Shown one piece after another: positions 47,216 to 58,563 of a stretch of DNA of 64,000 nucleotides. The stretch spans positions 29,331,001 to 29,395,000 of the forward strand of contig NC_088345.1 in assembly GCF_036884655.1 (NCBI RefSeq), written 5' to 3'. Position 1 is the stretch's first letter. Each line of letters begins with the position of its first letter. The position numbers and the translations under genes are program-made. The notes beneath the pieces were generated by a model. That model was not told the origin of the DNA and did no database searches. It saw only the letters and a program-made list of their open reading frames with translations. Origin of the DNA: Musa acuminata AAA Group (taxonomy: Eukaryota > Streptophyta > Magnoliopsida > Zingiberales > Musaceae).

Positions 47216-50200
47216 CTAAAGCCAATCACCTATGTGTCTGATCCCCATCAGACCCCTGTGACACTCAAAGACAATCTGAGACAATGGCTTTGTTAGTGGA
47301 TCTGCAATGTTATCTTCGGATGGAACTCTTTCCACTGCTACATCTCCTCGGGTCACGATCTCTCTGATAAGGTGGAACCTCCTCAGAACATGCTTAGATT
47401 TCTGATGAGACCTAGGTTCCTTCGCTTGAGCAATTGCCCCGTTGTTGTCGCAATATAGGGAGATCGGCTCCTCACTATCCGGCACGACTCCCAAATCTGT
47501 GATGAACTTCTTCAACCAGACTCCCTCCTTTGCTGCATCTGATGCAGCAATGTACTCCGCCTCTGTGGTCGAGTCAGCAGTGGTATCTTGCTTGGAACTC
47601 TTCCAGCACACTGCTCCTCCATTCAAGGTGTACACATACCCTGAATTCGACTTGCTATCATCGACATCAGACTGAAAACTTGAGTCAGTGTAGCCTTCAA
47701 CCTTAAGGCTATTACCTCCATATACTAGTAAAAGATCCTTAGTCCTTCTCAAGTACTTAAGGATACACTTTACTGCTTTCCAGTGCTCCAAGCCCGGATC
47801 CGCCTGATACCTGCTCGTGACACTCAGAGCATGCGCTATATCAGGCCTAGTACATAGCATGACATACATGATAGACCCTATTGCTGAGGCATAAGGTATC
47901 ATATCCATGTTCGCCCTTTCTTCTGGAGTCTTTGGGGACATACTCGTAGAAAGCGATATCCCATGTCTCATCGGTATGAGACCTCTTTTGGAATTTTCCA
48001 TGCCAAACCTTTTGACAATAGTTTCTATGTACCTGGACTGGGACAAGCCAAGCATCCTTTTGGATCTATCTCTATAGATTCTAATCCCCAAGATATAAGA
48101 TGCTTCTCCTAAGTCCTTCATGGAGAAGTGTCTAGATAACCAAGCCTTTATTATGGATAGCATTCCTATGTCATTCCCAATGATGAGGATGTCATCCACA
48201 TATAACACCAAAAAGCTAATAGCGCTCCCACTTACCTTTCTGTATACACAAGGCTCATCTTCGTTCTTAACGAAGTCATAAGATCTGATTGCCTCATCAA
48301 ATCTTATGTTCCAACTTCGGGAAGCTTGCTTTAGTCCATAAATGGATCTAAGCAACCTACACACCTTATCTGGGCAGTTCTTGGACACGAATCCCTCAGG
48401 TTGCATCATATACACCTCCTCCTCCAGGTTCCCGTTGAGGAATGCGGTTTTCACATCCATCTGCCAGATCTCATAATCATAGTGTGCTGCAATAGCCAAT
48501 AGAATTCTGATGGATTTTAGCATTGCTACGGGTGAGAAAGTTTCGTCGTAGTCAACACCTTGCCTTTGACGATACCCCTTAGCCACTAGCCTTGCTTTAT
48601 AGGTCTCTACCTTTCCATCTACTCCGATCTTTTTCTTAAAGATCCACTTGCAACCGATGGGTACAATACCTTCGGGTGCATCAACTAGGTTCCAAACCTT
48701 ATTGGAGTACATAGAATCCATCTCAGAATTCATGGCTTCTTTCCACTTCCCGGAGTCTATACTCATAATAGCCTCCTCATAGGTCTGAGGATCAATATCC
48801 TCTACATCCTCTGCTCTAATATGTCCCACATATCTCTCAGGAGGATGGGATACTCTATCAGACCTGCGTAAAGTTGAAACTTGTGTATTAGATACCTGAA
48901 CAGACTCGGGCTGTAGAGTGGTGCTTGAGCTTGGTTCTCCAACCTCGCTCAATTCTATCATTCTCCCACTGTCTCCGTCAAGAATGTGTTCCTTCTCAAG
49001 GAACACTGCTCTCTTAGCTACAAAGACCTTTTGGTCCTCGAGATGATAGAAGTAATACCCACAAGTTTCCTTGGGGTATCCCACAAATTTACATCGCCCT
49101 GTCCTTGATTCTAACTTATCGGGGTTGTGTCTTTTAACATGGGCAGAGCAGCCCCAAATCTTAACTACTTTAAGATCAGGCTTCTTCCCTTTCCATATCT
49201 CATATGGTGTAGACACCACCGACTTAGTTGGAACTCTGTTCAGAAGGTAAGCTGCGGTTTCTAGGGCATATCCCCAGAATGAGATGGGTAGGTCAGCGAA
49301 ACTCATCATGGACCGTACCATATCTAATAATGTACGATTTCTCCTTTCAGAGACACCATTGAGCTGAGGTGTATAAGGAGGTGTCCATTGAGATAATATC
49401 CCATGGTCCTTGAGGAAGTGAGTAAACTCTGTACTTAAGTACTCACCTCCTCGATCTGATCGAAGAGTTTTGATACTCTTTCCAGTCTGGTTCTCCACCT
49501 CATTCTTATACTCTCTGAATTTCTCAAAGGCCTCGGACTTGTACTTCATTAAGTACACATATCCATACCTTGAGAAATCATCAGTAAATGTAATGAAGTA
49601 GGAGTAACCTCCAATGGCATGAGTTGACATGGGTCCACATACATCACTATGTATGAGTTCCAACAACTCAGTGGCTCTCTCTCCAGTTCCACTAAATGGA
49701 GAGTTGGTCAGTTTTCCACGAATGCAAGGCTCACAAGTTGCATATGACACATAGTCGAATGGATCTAGATATCCATCATTTAGCAACTTTTGAATCCTTC
49801 TTTCATGGATGTGACCTAGCCTACAATGCCACAGGTATGCACTGTTCAACTCATCTCGTTTCCTTTTGGACACATTTATATTCATGATATGTGGAGTGGT
49901 GTCTAACATAAATAAACCATTATGCAATGTTCCTTTCGTGATGATCTTATCATCTAATAATATCGAACAACCATTGTTCTCAAAAACAAATTTATATCCA
50001 CTAACTGTTAAACATGAAATGGAGATAATGTTTTTGATAATAGAAGGAACAAAATAACATGCATCTAATGCAATAAAAGCTCCACTAGGCAGATGTAGGG
50101 CGACCTCGCCAACAGCTAATACAGCAACTTTTGCTCCATTACCCATCTTGAGATCCATCTCGCCTCTCTCTAGTCTCCTAGGCCTTGCCAGAACCTGCAA

Positions 50201-51133
50201 CGAATTGCATATATGATAAGCACTACCGGTATCTAATACCCATGTGTTATCATAAGAGTCTGACAAATGGAGACTGATCATGAATGTACCTGAAGCTTCA
50301 TCAAGCTTTTGTTTCGCCCTTTCTGCAAGGTACTCTTTGCAGTTTCTCTTCCAGTGCCCATCTTTACCACAGTGGAAGCACTGGCCTTTGTCCTTTGTTG
50401 GGTCTTTCTTAGCAACCTTTGCTTTACCTTGTTTGCCCTTGCCCTTTCCCTTCTTAAGGGACCTTTCTGCTTTCCTTTTCTTTCTGGTCTCACCAGTGTA
50501 GAGAACTGGCTTCTCTTTCTTAATAGTACTCTCTGCCTCCCTCAACATATTGAGGAGCTCTGGGAGAGTCACCTCAAGCTTGTTCATATTAAAATTCATT
50601 ATGAACTGTGAAAAGGAATCTGGTAGGGACTGAAGCACAATGTCCACACACAAGTTATCCTCTAGGACCATTCCTAGACCTGTGAGTTTCTCTATCCACT
50701 CAATCATCTTTAGGACATGGTTCTGAACCGGTGTCCCCTCAGTCATCCTAGCGCGGAAAAGGCTCTTGGATATCTCATATCGTTGAGTCCTTCCCTGTTC
50801 CTCAAACAATTTACGGACATGTAGGAGAATGGATCTGGCATCCATCTTTTCATGTTGTCTCTGTAACTCTGGAGTCATAGAGCCCAACATATAGCACTGA
50901 GCAAGAGTGGAGTCATCAATGTACTTCACGTAGCGAGCGATCTCATCCTCGCTTGCCCCTTCTTCGGGCGTAGGCATCACTGTATCAAGGACGTACACGA
51001 TTTTCTCCGCTGTGAGAACAATTCTCAAGTTACGGAGCCAATCCGTATAATTTGGACCAGTGAGGCGGTTGACATCAAGTATGCCACGTAAGGGATTTGA
51101 AAGCGACATTTTCTGAAAATAAAGATGTAGCAA
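47216..51133 (-). CDS. Copia gag-pol polyprotein, 1305 codons, intact
   Basis: Domains by residue: gag 9-245; zinc knuckle [14 protein letters not shown] at 252-265; aspartic protease DTGS at 301-304; integrase zinc finger H436/H441/C467/C470; integrase triad D497, D560, E596; reverse transcriptase about 825-1070 with YVDD at 978-981; RNase H with ADSTTEAEY and a final ADPLTKPL block. PR-INT-RT-RH order is diagnostic of Copia. The frame opens at 51133, but the second Met (51109, MSLSNP) is the likelier start. No stops and all catalytic residues visible. It would make virus-like particles in the cytoplasm and reverse-transcribe its own RNA. The stop is directly followed by the polypurine tract. 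Confidence 0.96.
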   Translation of the reverse strand: MLHLYFQKMSLSNPLRGILDVNRLTGPNYTDWLRNLRIVLTAEKIVYVLDTVMPTPEEGASEDEIARYVKYIDDSTLAQCYMLGSMTPELQRQHEKMDARSILLHVRKLFEEQGRTQRYEISKSLFRARMTEGTPVQNHVLKMIEWIEKLTGLGMVLEDNLCVDIVLQSLPDSFSQFIMNFNMNKLEVTLPELLNMLREAESTIKKEKPVLYTGETRKKRKAERSLKKGKGKGKQGKAKVAKKDPTKDKGQCFHCGKDGHWKRNCKEYLAERAKQKLDEASGTFMISLHLSDSYDNTWVLDTGSAYHICNSLQVLARPRRLERGEMDLKMGNGAKVAVLAVGEVALHLPSGAFIALDACYFVPSIIKNIISISCLTVSGYKFVFENNGCSILLDDKIITKGTLHNGLFMLDTTPHIMNINVSKRKRDELNSAYLWHCRLGHIHERRIQKLLNDGYLDPFDYVSYATCEPCIRGKLTNSPFSGTGERATELLELIHSDVCGPMSTHAIGGYSYFITFTDDFSRYGYVYLMKYKSEAFEKFREYKNEVENQTGKSIKTLRSDRGGEYLSTEFTHFLKDHGILSQWTPPYTPQLNGVSERRNRTLLDMVRSMMSFADLPISFWGYALETAAYLLNRVPTKSVVSTPYEIWKGKKPDLKVVKIWGCSAHVKRHNPDKLESRTGRCKFVGYPKETCGYYFYHLEDQKVFVAKRAVFLEKEHILDGDSGRMIELSEVGEPSSSTTLQPESVQVSNTQVSTLRRSDRVSHPPERYVGHIRAEDVEDIDPQTYEEAIMSIDSGKWKEAMNSEMDSMYSNKVWNLVDAPEGIVPIGCKWIFKKKIGVDGKVETYKARLVAKGYRQRQGVDYDETFSPVAMLKSIRILLAIAAHYDYEIWQMDVKTAFLNGNLEEEVYMMQPEGFVSKNCPDKVCRLLRSIYGLKQASRSWNIRFDEAIRSYDFVKNEDEPCVYRKVSGSAISFLVLYVDDILIIGNDIGMLSIIKAWLSRHFSMKDLGEASYILGIRIYRDRSKRMLGLSQSRYIETIVKRFGMENSKRGLIPMRHGISLSTSMSPKTPEERANMDMIPYASAIGSIMYVMLCTRPDIAHALSVTSRYQADPGLEHWKAVKCILKYLRRTKDLLLVYGGNSLKVEGYTDSSFQSDVDDSKSNSGYVYTLNGGAVCWKSSKQDTTADSTTEAEYIAASDAAKEGVWLKKFITDLGVVPDSEEPISLYCDNNGAIAQAKEPRSHQKSKHVLRRFHLIREIVTRGDVAVERVPSEDNIADPLTKPLSQIVFECHRGLMGIRHIGDWL

Positions 51134-52979
51134 AAATGAATAACATGCAGATTTTGCAAGAAATAAACTATCAAGATATGGACTTCTATCTTAATATGCT
51201 CCCACTATTTTACTAACGAGTCACGCGACACCCTCAGCACGTGAAACGGAAGTCTCCGGCAGACTTCTAGTGGGGATCAGGATCCAATCAGCGTCTTAGT
51301 GTAACCTCGAGGGACTCGACCAATCACACTAAGCCTAAAAGGTAGACAACTCTTGTCGATCACAACTCCTTGTGATTCCCGTCCTGTTCGGCCTCCGAAT
51401 CACCATGGCCTCGAGGGACTCGACCAATCATGATGCTCGGTTAAGTCAACACCTTCGTTACAAGATGAGTCTGATTTGATGATATACCCTCGAGGGACTC
51501 GACCAAGCATATCATGCCCTCAGGTCACCGGTGACATCTCTATGTCGTAAGCAAGATAGCGAATCGCGATATAGGTGAGTCTCGAGGGACTCGACCAACT
51601 CAACCTACACCGGGATTCGGTTCCTACTCATAACGATGGAAGGCCACGTGGGTCAATCTAATTGCCTCACGTTTACCGACTTAATATTATCGAGAGATGT
51701 TTCTATGATTTGGTCTCCTAATATGACATGTCACACATATGCATATTTAATATATATCTACATCGCATGCAAATATATATACATATCTAGTATGTGTATA
51801 AGCAATCACACCAGATGATCATGGACCACAACCTAATATGATTAGGCCCGAGCCAGTAGGCCTAATCACTCACATCAAGATCTATGTGTGCAACGGTGCA
51901 TCTCCATGCCTTGTGATCGTCCATCTCGTCCTCGTCGGTTCTGTCGACATCTTGATGCATCTCCATGCATCACGATCGTCCGTCTCGTGGGTCCCGCTAT
52001 GGCATCCACGCTCCCGCTGCGCCTCCTCATGTGATTACAACTTAATCATAGGCACGCAGGCCCGACAATAAACGAGAAATATAATGGAGGTTCGCAGACC
52101 TCAATAATAATAATCACAAGTACACACATCACACGGTCCATGATCATCCGTCCATTCATCATACATCACATGTATAAATAATCATCATCATGTAGGACTA
52201 CTAGATAATAATAAAAATAATAATCAACTAAACCTTTTAATTAATTAATATTTTCTGAAATCAGGGATATATAGGGAATTTCTCAATTCCTAAGGGTATT
52301 TTCGTAATTTGGACAAAAGACAGAAACTGGAATTTCTCAAATTCCGAGGGGCAAAATTGTCTTTTGCCCAGAAAACCCTAATACCCTTTGCCCTTTTTGC
52401 TGCTGCCGCCGCCGCCACCGCCACCCTGCTGGCGGCGGCCTGTGCGGCGAGGGCGAGGGCACTGCCCTCGCCTGCAGGTGGCACGCCCGCTGGGGTCGCT
52501 GCCGCTGCAGGTGGGCGCCCCCGCGGGCGCCGCCGCCTCCGCGGGCGGTTCTGCCCGCGAGTCAGCGCCCGCAGGTGGTGCTGTCTCGCTGGCGGCCGCC
52601 CCTGCGGGGTTTTTGCCCGTGGGAGCAGCGGCCACAGGCGCCGCTGCCCTGCGGTGCCTCAGCCCGCGCTGCTGCCCCGCGGCGCCTCTGCCCGCGGGCT
52701 CAGTGGCCGCAGGCGCTTCTACCGAGCGGGCTGCCAGCCCCGCCGGCCGCAAGCCTGCTGCAAGCAGACCGCCGGCCGGCTGCTGCAGGCACAGCGCTTG
52801 CGCATGCGCCGGCGCTGTGCTGCCTGTCTGCGGCTGCGGCTGCGGCTGGCTGCAGGCATGCAGATCGAGGGCAGCAACTGTTGCTGCCCTTCCTTGCTTT
52901 TGCGTCAACGATTTTGACGTCAATATTCTTCCTAAACACAACACACGCAGTTCAAAAAACCAATCATTCGCACGAACAA
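51134..52979 (-). other. Long Copia leader (1.85 kb) with hairpin repeats and GC-rich block
   Basis: Four copies of CTCGAGGGACTCGACCA at 51306, 51410, 51489 and 51581, each a TCGAG/CTCGA inverted repeat with a 3-base loop. A GC-rich block (about 52400-52870) is built of GCC/GGC/CGC triplets, with overlapping open frames of about 200 codons on both strands. Such frames are expected by chance where stop codons are rare, and I do not call them. Confidence 0.8.
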
Positions 52980-52996
52980 CCTGGCTCTGATACCAC
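52980..52996 (-). other. Primer-binding site of intact Copia
   Basis: The minus strand reads GTGGTATCAGAGCCAGG directly beside the 5' LTR; TGGTATCAGAGCC matches the initiator tRNA-Met 3' end. Confidence 0.94.
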
Positions 52997-54493
52997 TGTT
53001 GGGAAATCATAGGGGGGGCGACATCATATGCGCAGCGGAAGTACAAGAAAACAAAAATCCCCGATTCCCAAAAAGATGTTCATCGTCGTGCGAAGATTGG
53101 TGCGCAAAATCCGCAAAAAACACAAAACTGCGTATAGAGATTGTGTTACCTAGGGAGATCGTATATCCCTGTTTCCTTGCAGATCCTTAGGAGAGGGTGA
53201 AGGAGGTCAAGCGTCCTCCTCTCTAGCGGTGATCCACACAGCAGGGTTGCGACGACGCTCCTCAAAACTCCAGGCCTACTCTGAGGTGGAGAGGGAGAGG
53301 AGAATAGGAAGGGCAAGCAAAGACTCTAGCCTATGAGGCTGTGAATCCCTCCTATTTATAGAGATCCCGTGTCAAAACCCTAATGGGTCCTTTCCCTAGT
53401 GGGTATTGGATCTGCATCCAATAAGACAAGGGCTCCGTCGGATATCTCATATCCGAACCTCTACTCATCGCAATGCCTACCATATGTGTGTGACCCTCTA
53501 GGCCCAATATCGAGCTGGCCGTGAGTCATACCTGTCAGAACTCCTTCTAACTCAGTGAATTATTATCTCTGTAATAATTCACTCGACTCATCGACTACGG
53601 AAGTACTAGGCCACTACGCCGTAGTCCCCAGACGATACAGGGGAATCCAATCCATTGGACCTGTCTGTCCTCAGTTACCATGTACCTATAGTCCCTCATC
53701 CATCTAATATCCCAGAGACCGTATATCGAGCATGGTGCTGTCAGACCCATACGGTTTCTACTCGAGTCTCGCTCTAATCGGATTCTCCCGGAGAACTCTT
53801 TCTCTCTCAACCCGAATGACCCTGGCCAGGGATTTGTCTGAGCAAGAACACATGGGATATTCCTCTCATGATACCGAGAGTGGATGATCCTCTATCGACA
53901 CTCAATAGCCCTCGTAAGGTCGACTACCACTCCCAATGACCAGCTGTACTAGATCTGGGAACAGCCAAACCTATAAGTCTGGTATCAAAGAGTGGAGCAC
54001 TCATACAGGACATCCTTGGTGTCTCAAGTCTAAGAACCAGATACACCACTAGGACTACGGAATCGTTGTCTGACAATAAGGCATCATCAACCATCCAGCA
54101 TTCCGTAAGCGGATCAATCAGTGAACTCATTCTCCAATGAGCACCTGTACTGTATCCCTAGTGTCCCTACACGAGCAGCTATGAGACCAGCTGCATCCAT
54201 CATATGGACGGGTATACAGCACACCAGTCTATCCGGTTATCACGATGTCCCTCTCGAGTAACCTATGACCGGGATTATTTAGGATATGTGTTTAAAGGTG
54301 AATCGATCTCATTATCGTGATCTCATCACGATCCGATTCCCATTGCACAAATCCAAGGACATCACAATATATATGCATTTATGCAATAGTTATAAAGTGA
54401 TATACGCCAAAATATAATAAGCAAAAAGATTCTGTATCAAGTCACACGTGCCATCACTCACGTGATTGGCTTGCTGGGCACTTATGACTAGCA
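52997..54493 (-). repeat. 5' LTR of intact Copia (1497 bp)
   Basis: Same ends and length as the 3' LTR. The TATA box (TATAAATA in sense) at 53353-53360 should position transcript starts about 30 bases further along the minus strand. Confidence 0.95.
53353..53360 (-). promoter_or_regulatory. TATA box of the Copia 5' LTR
   Basis: CTCTATAAATAGGAGGG in sense orientation, a near-consensus plant TATA box, conserved in all family-C LTRs of the window. Confidence 0.75.
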
Positions 54494-55021
54494 GTTCCTG
54501 GACTTCTCGGTTGGTTTCGACAGAACTTCTGACGAACTCTCAAACTCCCAACGAAATCGTGTTCTTGACTCCAGGACTTCATTTTACTTTATGCCTTGCT
54601 ATCATAGTTAATTCTACACATATAAAAATATACTTCGATCTAGACAATTATTACTAAGCTTGAATCATGTTGTCCGGCATGTCATTGATCCATCGACGCT
54701 TCGTCTGATTCTTCAGCACATCGTCCTCTCTTGCGGCCTATTGCCTAATCGGCCAATTGACTCTGCAACTCCGATATCCTTAGCTCAATATCCGCTTTTC
54801 TTGGCCCGATGCCCGAATACATAACATGAAGCCTTCTATCGATACGTCGACTGATCCTCTGGCCCGACGTCCAATCATCTGACATTTTTTCCTCCGGCCC
54901 AACATGATTCTTCCTGCTTTAATTGTCTCTTCCTGGTCGAAGCATCCTGCGTCACTCAAAATGTAGATCAAATCATAAATAATTATCAATTAGTTTTATC
55001 ATCAAAATATGAGATTCAACA
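54494..55021 (-). repeat. 3' LTR of element B, second segment
   Basis: It continues the LTR after the Copia insert (first five bases are the target duplication). It ends TATGAGATTCAACA, followed by polypurine tract ATCTCCCTCTTTTTGATG (on +). Confidence 0.85.
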
Positions 55022-55287
55022 ATCTCCCTCTTTTTGATGATGACAACCAATTGATAACGGAGTTAAACTTAACTCACGGAAGTTTAAATAAACTCCCCTA
55101 TCAATATGGCATATTGATAGAACCTTGAATTCAAGCTGAATTCAATTTATTACAAATTTTATCATGAATATTTACAACATGTCATCATGCATAACATGAT
55201 CATGCTTCTCCCCCTTTGTCATCAACAAAAAGGGTGAAGTTCCAACTGTTAGGATCAAGAGCACTAAGAGGGGGGGGGGGGGCAGCG

Positions 55288-57584
55288 AAAATCTTTCAAC
55301 GTTTAAAACTGCATTCGTACGATGAAATCGTTTTCGACGTAAAATCGTTTTCAGAAACTTAACTCGAAAGCGAGTTCGTAAAGGAGTGCAGCAAAAGTAA
55401 AGAGGAAGTAAAGCATATATGGAGGTTTGCAGTAAGATAAGCAGCAAGAATAAATGCAAACTAGAGAGCACCACAATTTTAGAGTGGTTCGGTCAATCTT
55501 GACCTACATCCACTTTTGGCTTCCTCCTCCGACGAGGTCACCAACGTCCACTAGAGGCCTTCCTTCAATAGGCGAAGGCCAACCATCTTTTTATGGTTTC
55601 ACTCCTTTTGACGGGCTTAGGAGACAACCCTTACAGAATTTTCTTTCCTCTCTTGATAGATCAAAATTTGGAAGAAAAGAGGAAGGAGAACTTTTAACTC
55701 ATACAACACTTTTGAGCTCTAAAAATCACAGAGTAAGATTGGATTTTTGGTTTCTTTAGTTACCCTTTCATTGCTGAAAGGGTGGGGTATTTATAGGCCC
55801 CAAACCAGTTTGAATTCCGAGCTCAAAATAGTCATCTCCTGGAATTCCGGGGTCTGGCGATTGCACTGCCTGGCAGAGCTCGGAGATTGAGCCTTTGGGC
55901 GGTGCCACCTCCTGTTAGGGGCAATTGCACTGCTTGGCAAAGCTCAGAGACTGAGCCTCTGGGCAGTGCCACTGCCTAACAAGGGCAGTTGCACCGCTTG
56001 TCTCGCTCGGAGACTGAGCTCAGGCGGTGCCATCGCTTGACTAGGGCGGTTGCAAATCTTTCAACGTTTAAAACTGCATTCGTACGATGAAATCGTTTTC
56101 GACGTAAAATCGTTTTCAGAAACTTAACTTGAAAGCGAGTTCGTAAAGGAGTGCAGCAAAAGTAAAGAGGAAGTAAAGCATATATGGAGGTTTGCAGTAA
56201 GATAAGCAGCAAGAATAAATGCAAACTAGAGAGCACCACAATTTTAGAGTGGTTCGGTCAATCTTGACCTACATCCACTTTTGGCTTCCTCCTCCGACGA
56301 GGTCACCAACGTCCACTAGAGGCCTTCCTTCAATAGGCGAAGGCCAACCATCTTTTTATGGTTTCACTCCTTTTGACGGGCTTAGGAGACAACCCTTACA
56401 GAATTTTCTTTCCTCTCTTGATAGATCAAAATTTGGAAGAAAAGAGGAAGGAGAACTTTTAACTCATACAACACTTTTGAGCTCTAAAAATCACAGAGTA
56501 AGATTGGATTTTTGGTTTCTTTAGTTACCCTTTCATTGCTGAAAGGGTGGGGTATTTATAGGCCCCAAACCAGTTTGAATTCTGAGCTCAAAATTGTCAT
56601 CTCCCGGAATTCCGGGGTCTGGCGATTGCACTGCCTGGCAGAGCTCGGAGATTGAGCCTTTGGGCGGTGCCACCTCCTGTTAGGGGCAGTTGCACTGCTT
56701 GGCAAAGCTCAGAGACTGAGCCTCTGGGCAGTGCCACTGCCTAACAAGGGCAGTTGCACCGCTTGTCTCGCTCGGAGACTGAGCTCAGGCGGTGCCATCG
56801 CTTGACTAGGGCGGTTGCAAATCTTTCAACGTTTAAAACTGCATTCGTACGATGAAATCGTTTTCGACGTAAAATCGTTTTCAGAAACTTAACTTGAAAG
56901 CGAGTTCGTAAAGGAGTGCAGCAAAAGTAAAGAGGAAGTAAAGCATATATGGAGGTTTGCAGTAAGATAAGCAGCAAGAATAAATGCAAACTAGAGAGCA
57001 CCACAATTTTAGAGTGGTTCGGTCAATCTTGACCTACATCCACTTTTGGCTTCCTCCTCCGACGAGGTCACCAACGTCCACTAGAGGCCTTCCTTCAATA
57101 GGCGAAGGCCAACCATCTTTTTATGGTTTCACTCCTTTTGACGGGCTTAGGAGACAACCCTTACAGAATTTTCTTTCCTCTCTTGATAGATCAAAATTTG
57201 GAAGAAAAGAGGAAGGAGAACTTTTAACTCATACAACACTTTTGAGCTCTAAAAATCACAGAGTAAGATTGGATTTTTGGTTTCTTTAGTTACCCTTTCA
57301 TTGCTGAAAGGGTGGGGTATTTATAGGCCCCAAACCAGTTTGAATTCCGAGCTCAAAATTATCATCTCCCGGAATTCCGGGGTCTGGCGATTGCACTGCC
57401 TGGCAGAGCTCGGAGATTGAGCCTTTGGGCGGTGCCACCTCCTGTTAGGGGCAGTTGCACTGCTTGGCAAAGCTCAGAGACTGAGCCTCTGGGCAGTGCC
57501 ACTGCCTAACAAGGGCAGTTGCACCGCTTGTCTCGCTCGGAGACTGAGCTCAGGCGGTGCCATCGCTTGACTGGGGCGGTTGCA
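55288..57584 (-). repeat. Three tandem 765-bp units within the LTR
   Basis: The word AATCTTTCAACGTTTAAAAC starts each unit, with exact 765-base offsets at 55290, 56055 and 56820. Units end ...GGGCGGTTGC. Units 2 and 3 look nearly identical; unit 1 has a few more differences. Each carries the TATA box (55788, 56553 and 57318). Confidence 0.95.
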
Positions 57585-57720
57585 CCGCTTGGTAGAGCTC
57601 GGAGATCGAGCTCAAGCGGTTCCACCGCTTGTCATGAGCGGTTGCACCGCCCAGCCTAGCTCGGAGACTGAGCCCTGGGTGGTGCCACCGCCGACCCAAG
57701 TGGTGCCACCGCTGGCCAAG
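57575..57720. repeat. GGCGGTGCCACCGCC-type minisatellite (3' LTR copy)
   Basis: Degenerate units of about 60-65 bp combine GCGGTTGCACCGC, GAGCTCGGAGACTGAG and GGCGGTGCCACCGCC. The same array occurs at 62515-62860, and shorter versions lie inside each 765-bp unit. Confidence 0.8.
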
Positions 57721-58563
57721 AAATCTAGGTCCGAATGGACTGATCCGTTTGGCCCAATTTGGGTCTGTCAAGGGCCCAATTGCCCCAAGATTAAGCTAAT
57801 GGGATCACCTCCTATTTCTAACTTAATCATCGTGCTAACTACGATATTTCTTAAGACATTTACTACAACTTGCTCCGGTGCGTCAATCGCTTCTTCCGGC
57901 GAACTTCCGTCGATCATCCGATGAACCCTCGGTGATGCTCCTGCGGACTTCCGGCAAACTCCTGGACTTACGACGATCCACTTGGCGAGTTCCGATGAGC
58001 TTCTTTTGGTAAGCTCTTGGACTTCTCGGATTTGTTCTCGCAGAACCTTCGACGACCGTCCGGACTTCCGTCGAACTCTGAAACTCCCAACGTGATCATA
58101 GTCTTGACTCCGGCGCAACTCCTACTGTATGTCTTTCTTCCATCGTAGTTAATCCTGTACATGTAAAACAAAACTTCGATCAAGACAATTAATCCTAAGC
58201 AATTAACCAAGTTGTCCGGCATGTCATTGGTCCCTCGATGCTTTGTTCGATTCTTCGGCGCATCGTCCTCTCCTGCGGCCTATTGCCCAATCGGCCAATT
58301 GACTCTACAACTTCGATATCCTTGGCACAATACACACTCTTCTTGGCCCGATGCCTGAGTCCATGGCCCGAAGCCTTCTATCGATACGTCAACCGATCCA
58401 CCGGCCCGACGTCCAATCTTTTGACATGTTCCTTCGGTATAACATGATTTTTCTTGCTTTTATTATCTCATCCTGATCGAAGCATCCCCTGTCACTGAAA
58501 ACACAGATTAAAACATAAACACAATTATCAATTGGTTTCATCATCAAAATACGAGATTCAACA

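Larger units (their letters stand above)
45700..54498 (-). mobile_element. Full-length, apparently intact Ty1/copia element (family C)
   Basis: The element spans 45705-54493 (8789 bp), with perfect 5-bp target duplications GTTCC at 45700-45704 and 54494-54498. Both LTRs are 1497 bp with TG...CA ends, and I see nine differences between them (about 0.6%), so the insertion is recent. It has a tRNA-Met primer site, a long leader, one uninterrupted gag-pol frame and a polypurine tract. Size and LTR length resemble Angela/Tork-like Copia, a lineage guess. It is the best candidate here for a still-mobile element and sits in the 3' LTR of element B. Confidence 0.96.
55247..58563 (-). repeat. 3' LTR of element A, enlarged by a threefold 765-bp repeat
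   Basis: It starts TGTTAGGATCAAGAGCAC and ends GAGATTCAACA. It is 1507 bp longer than its partner LTR because a 765-bp segment is present three times (see separate entry). Confidence 0.92.

Noticed and set aside
51306..51597. CRISPR-like array of short repeats
   Set aside because: Only four 17-base repeats with unequal 62-87-base gaps that are conserved between copies of a plant retrotransposon; no cas genes; eukaryotic context.
52290..53046. Overlapping ~200-codon frames in the second GC-rich leader
   Set aside because: Same reason: low stop-codon frequency in GC-rich repeats, no domain and no conservation.
55172..57289. Repeated 87-101-codon frames at 765-base intervals
   Set aside because: They lie in LTR sequence, on both strands, and repeat only because the DNA repeats.
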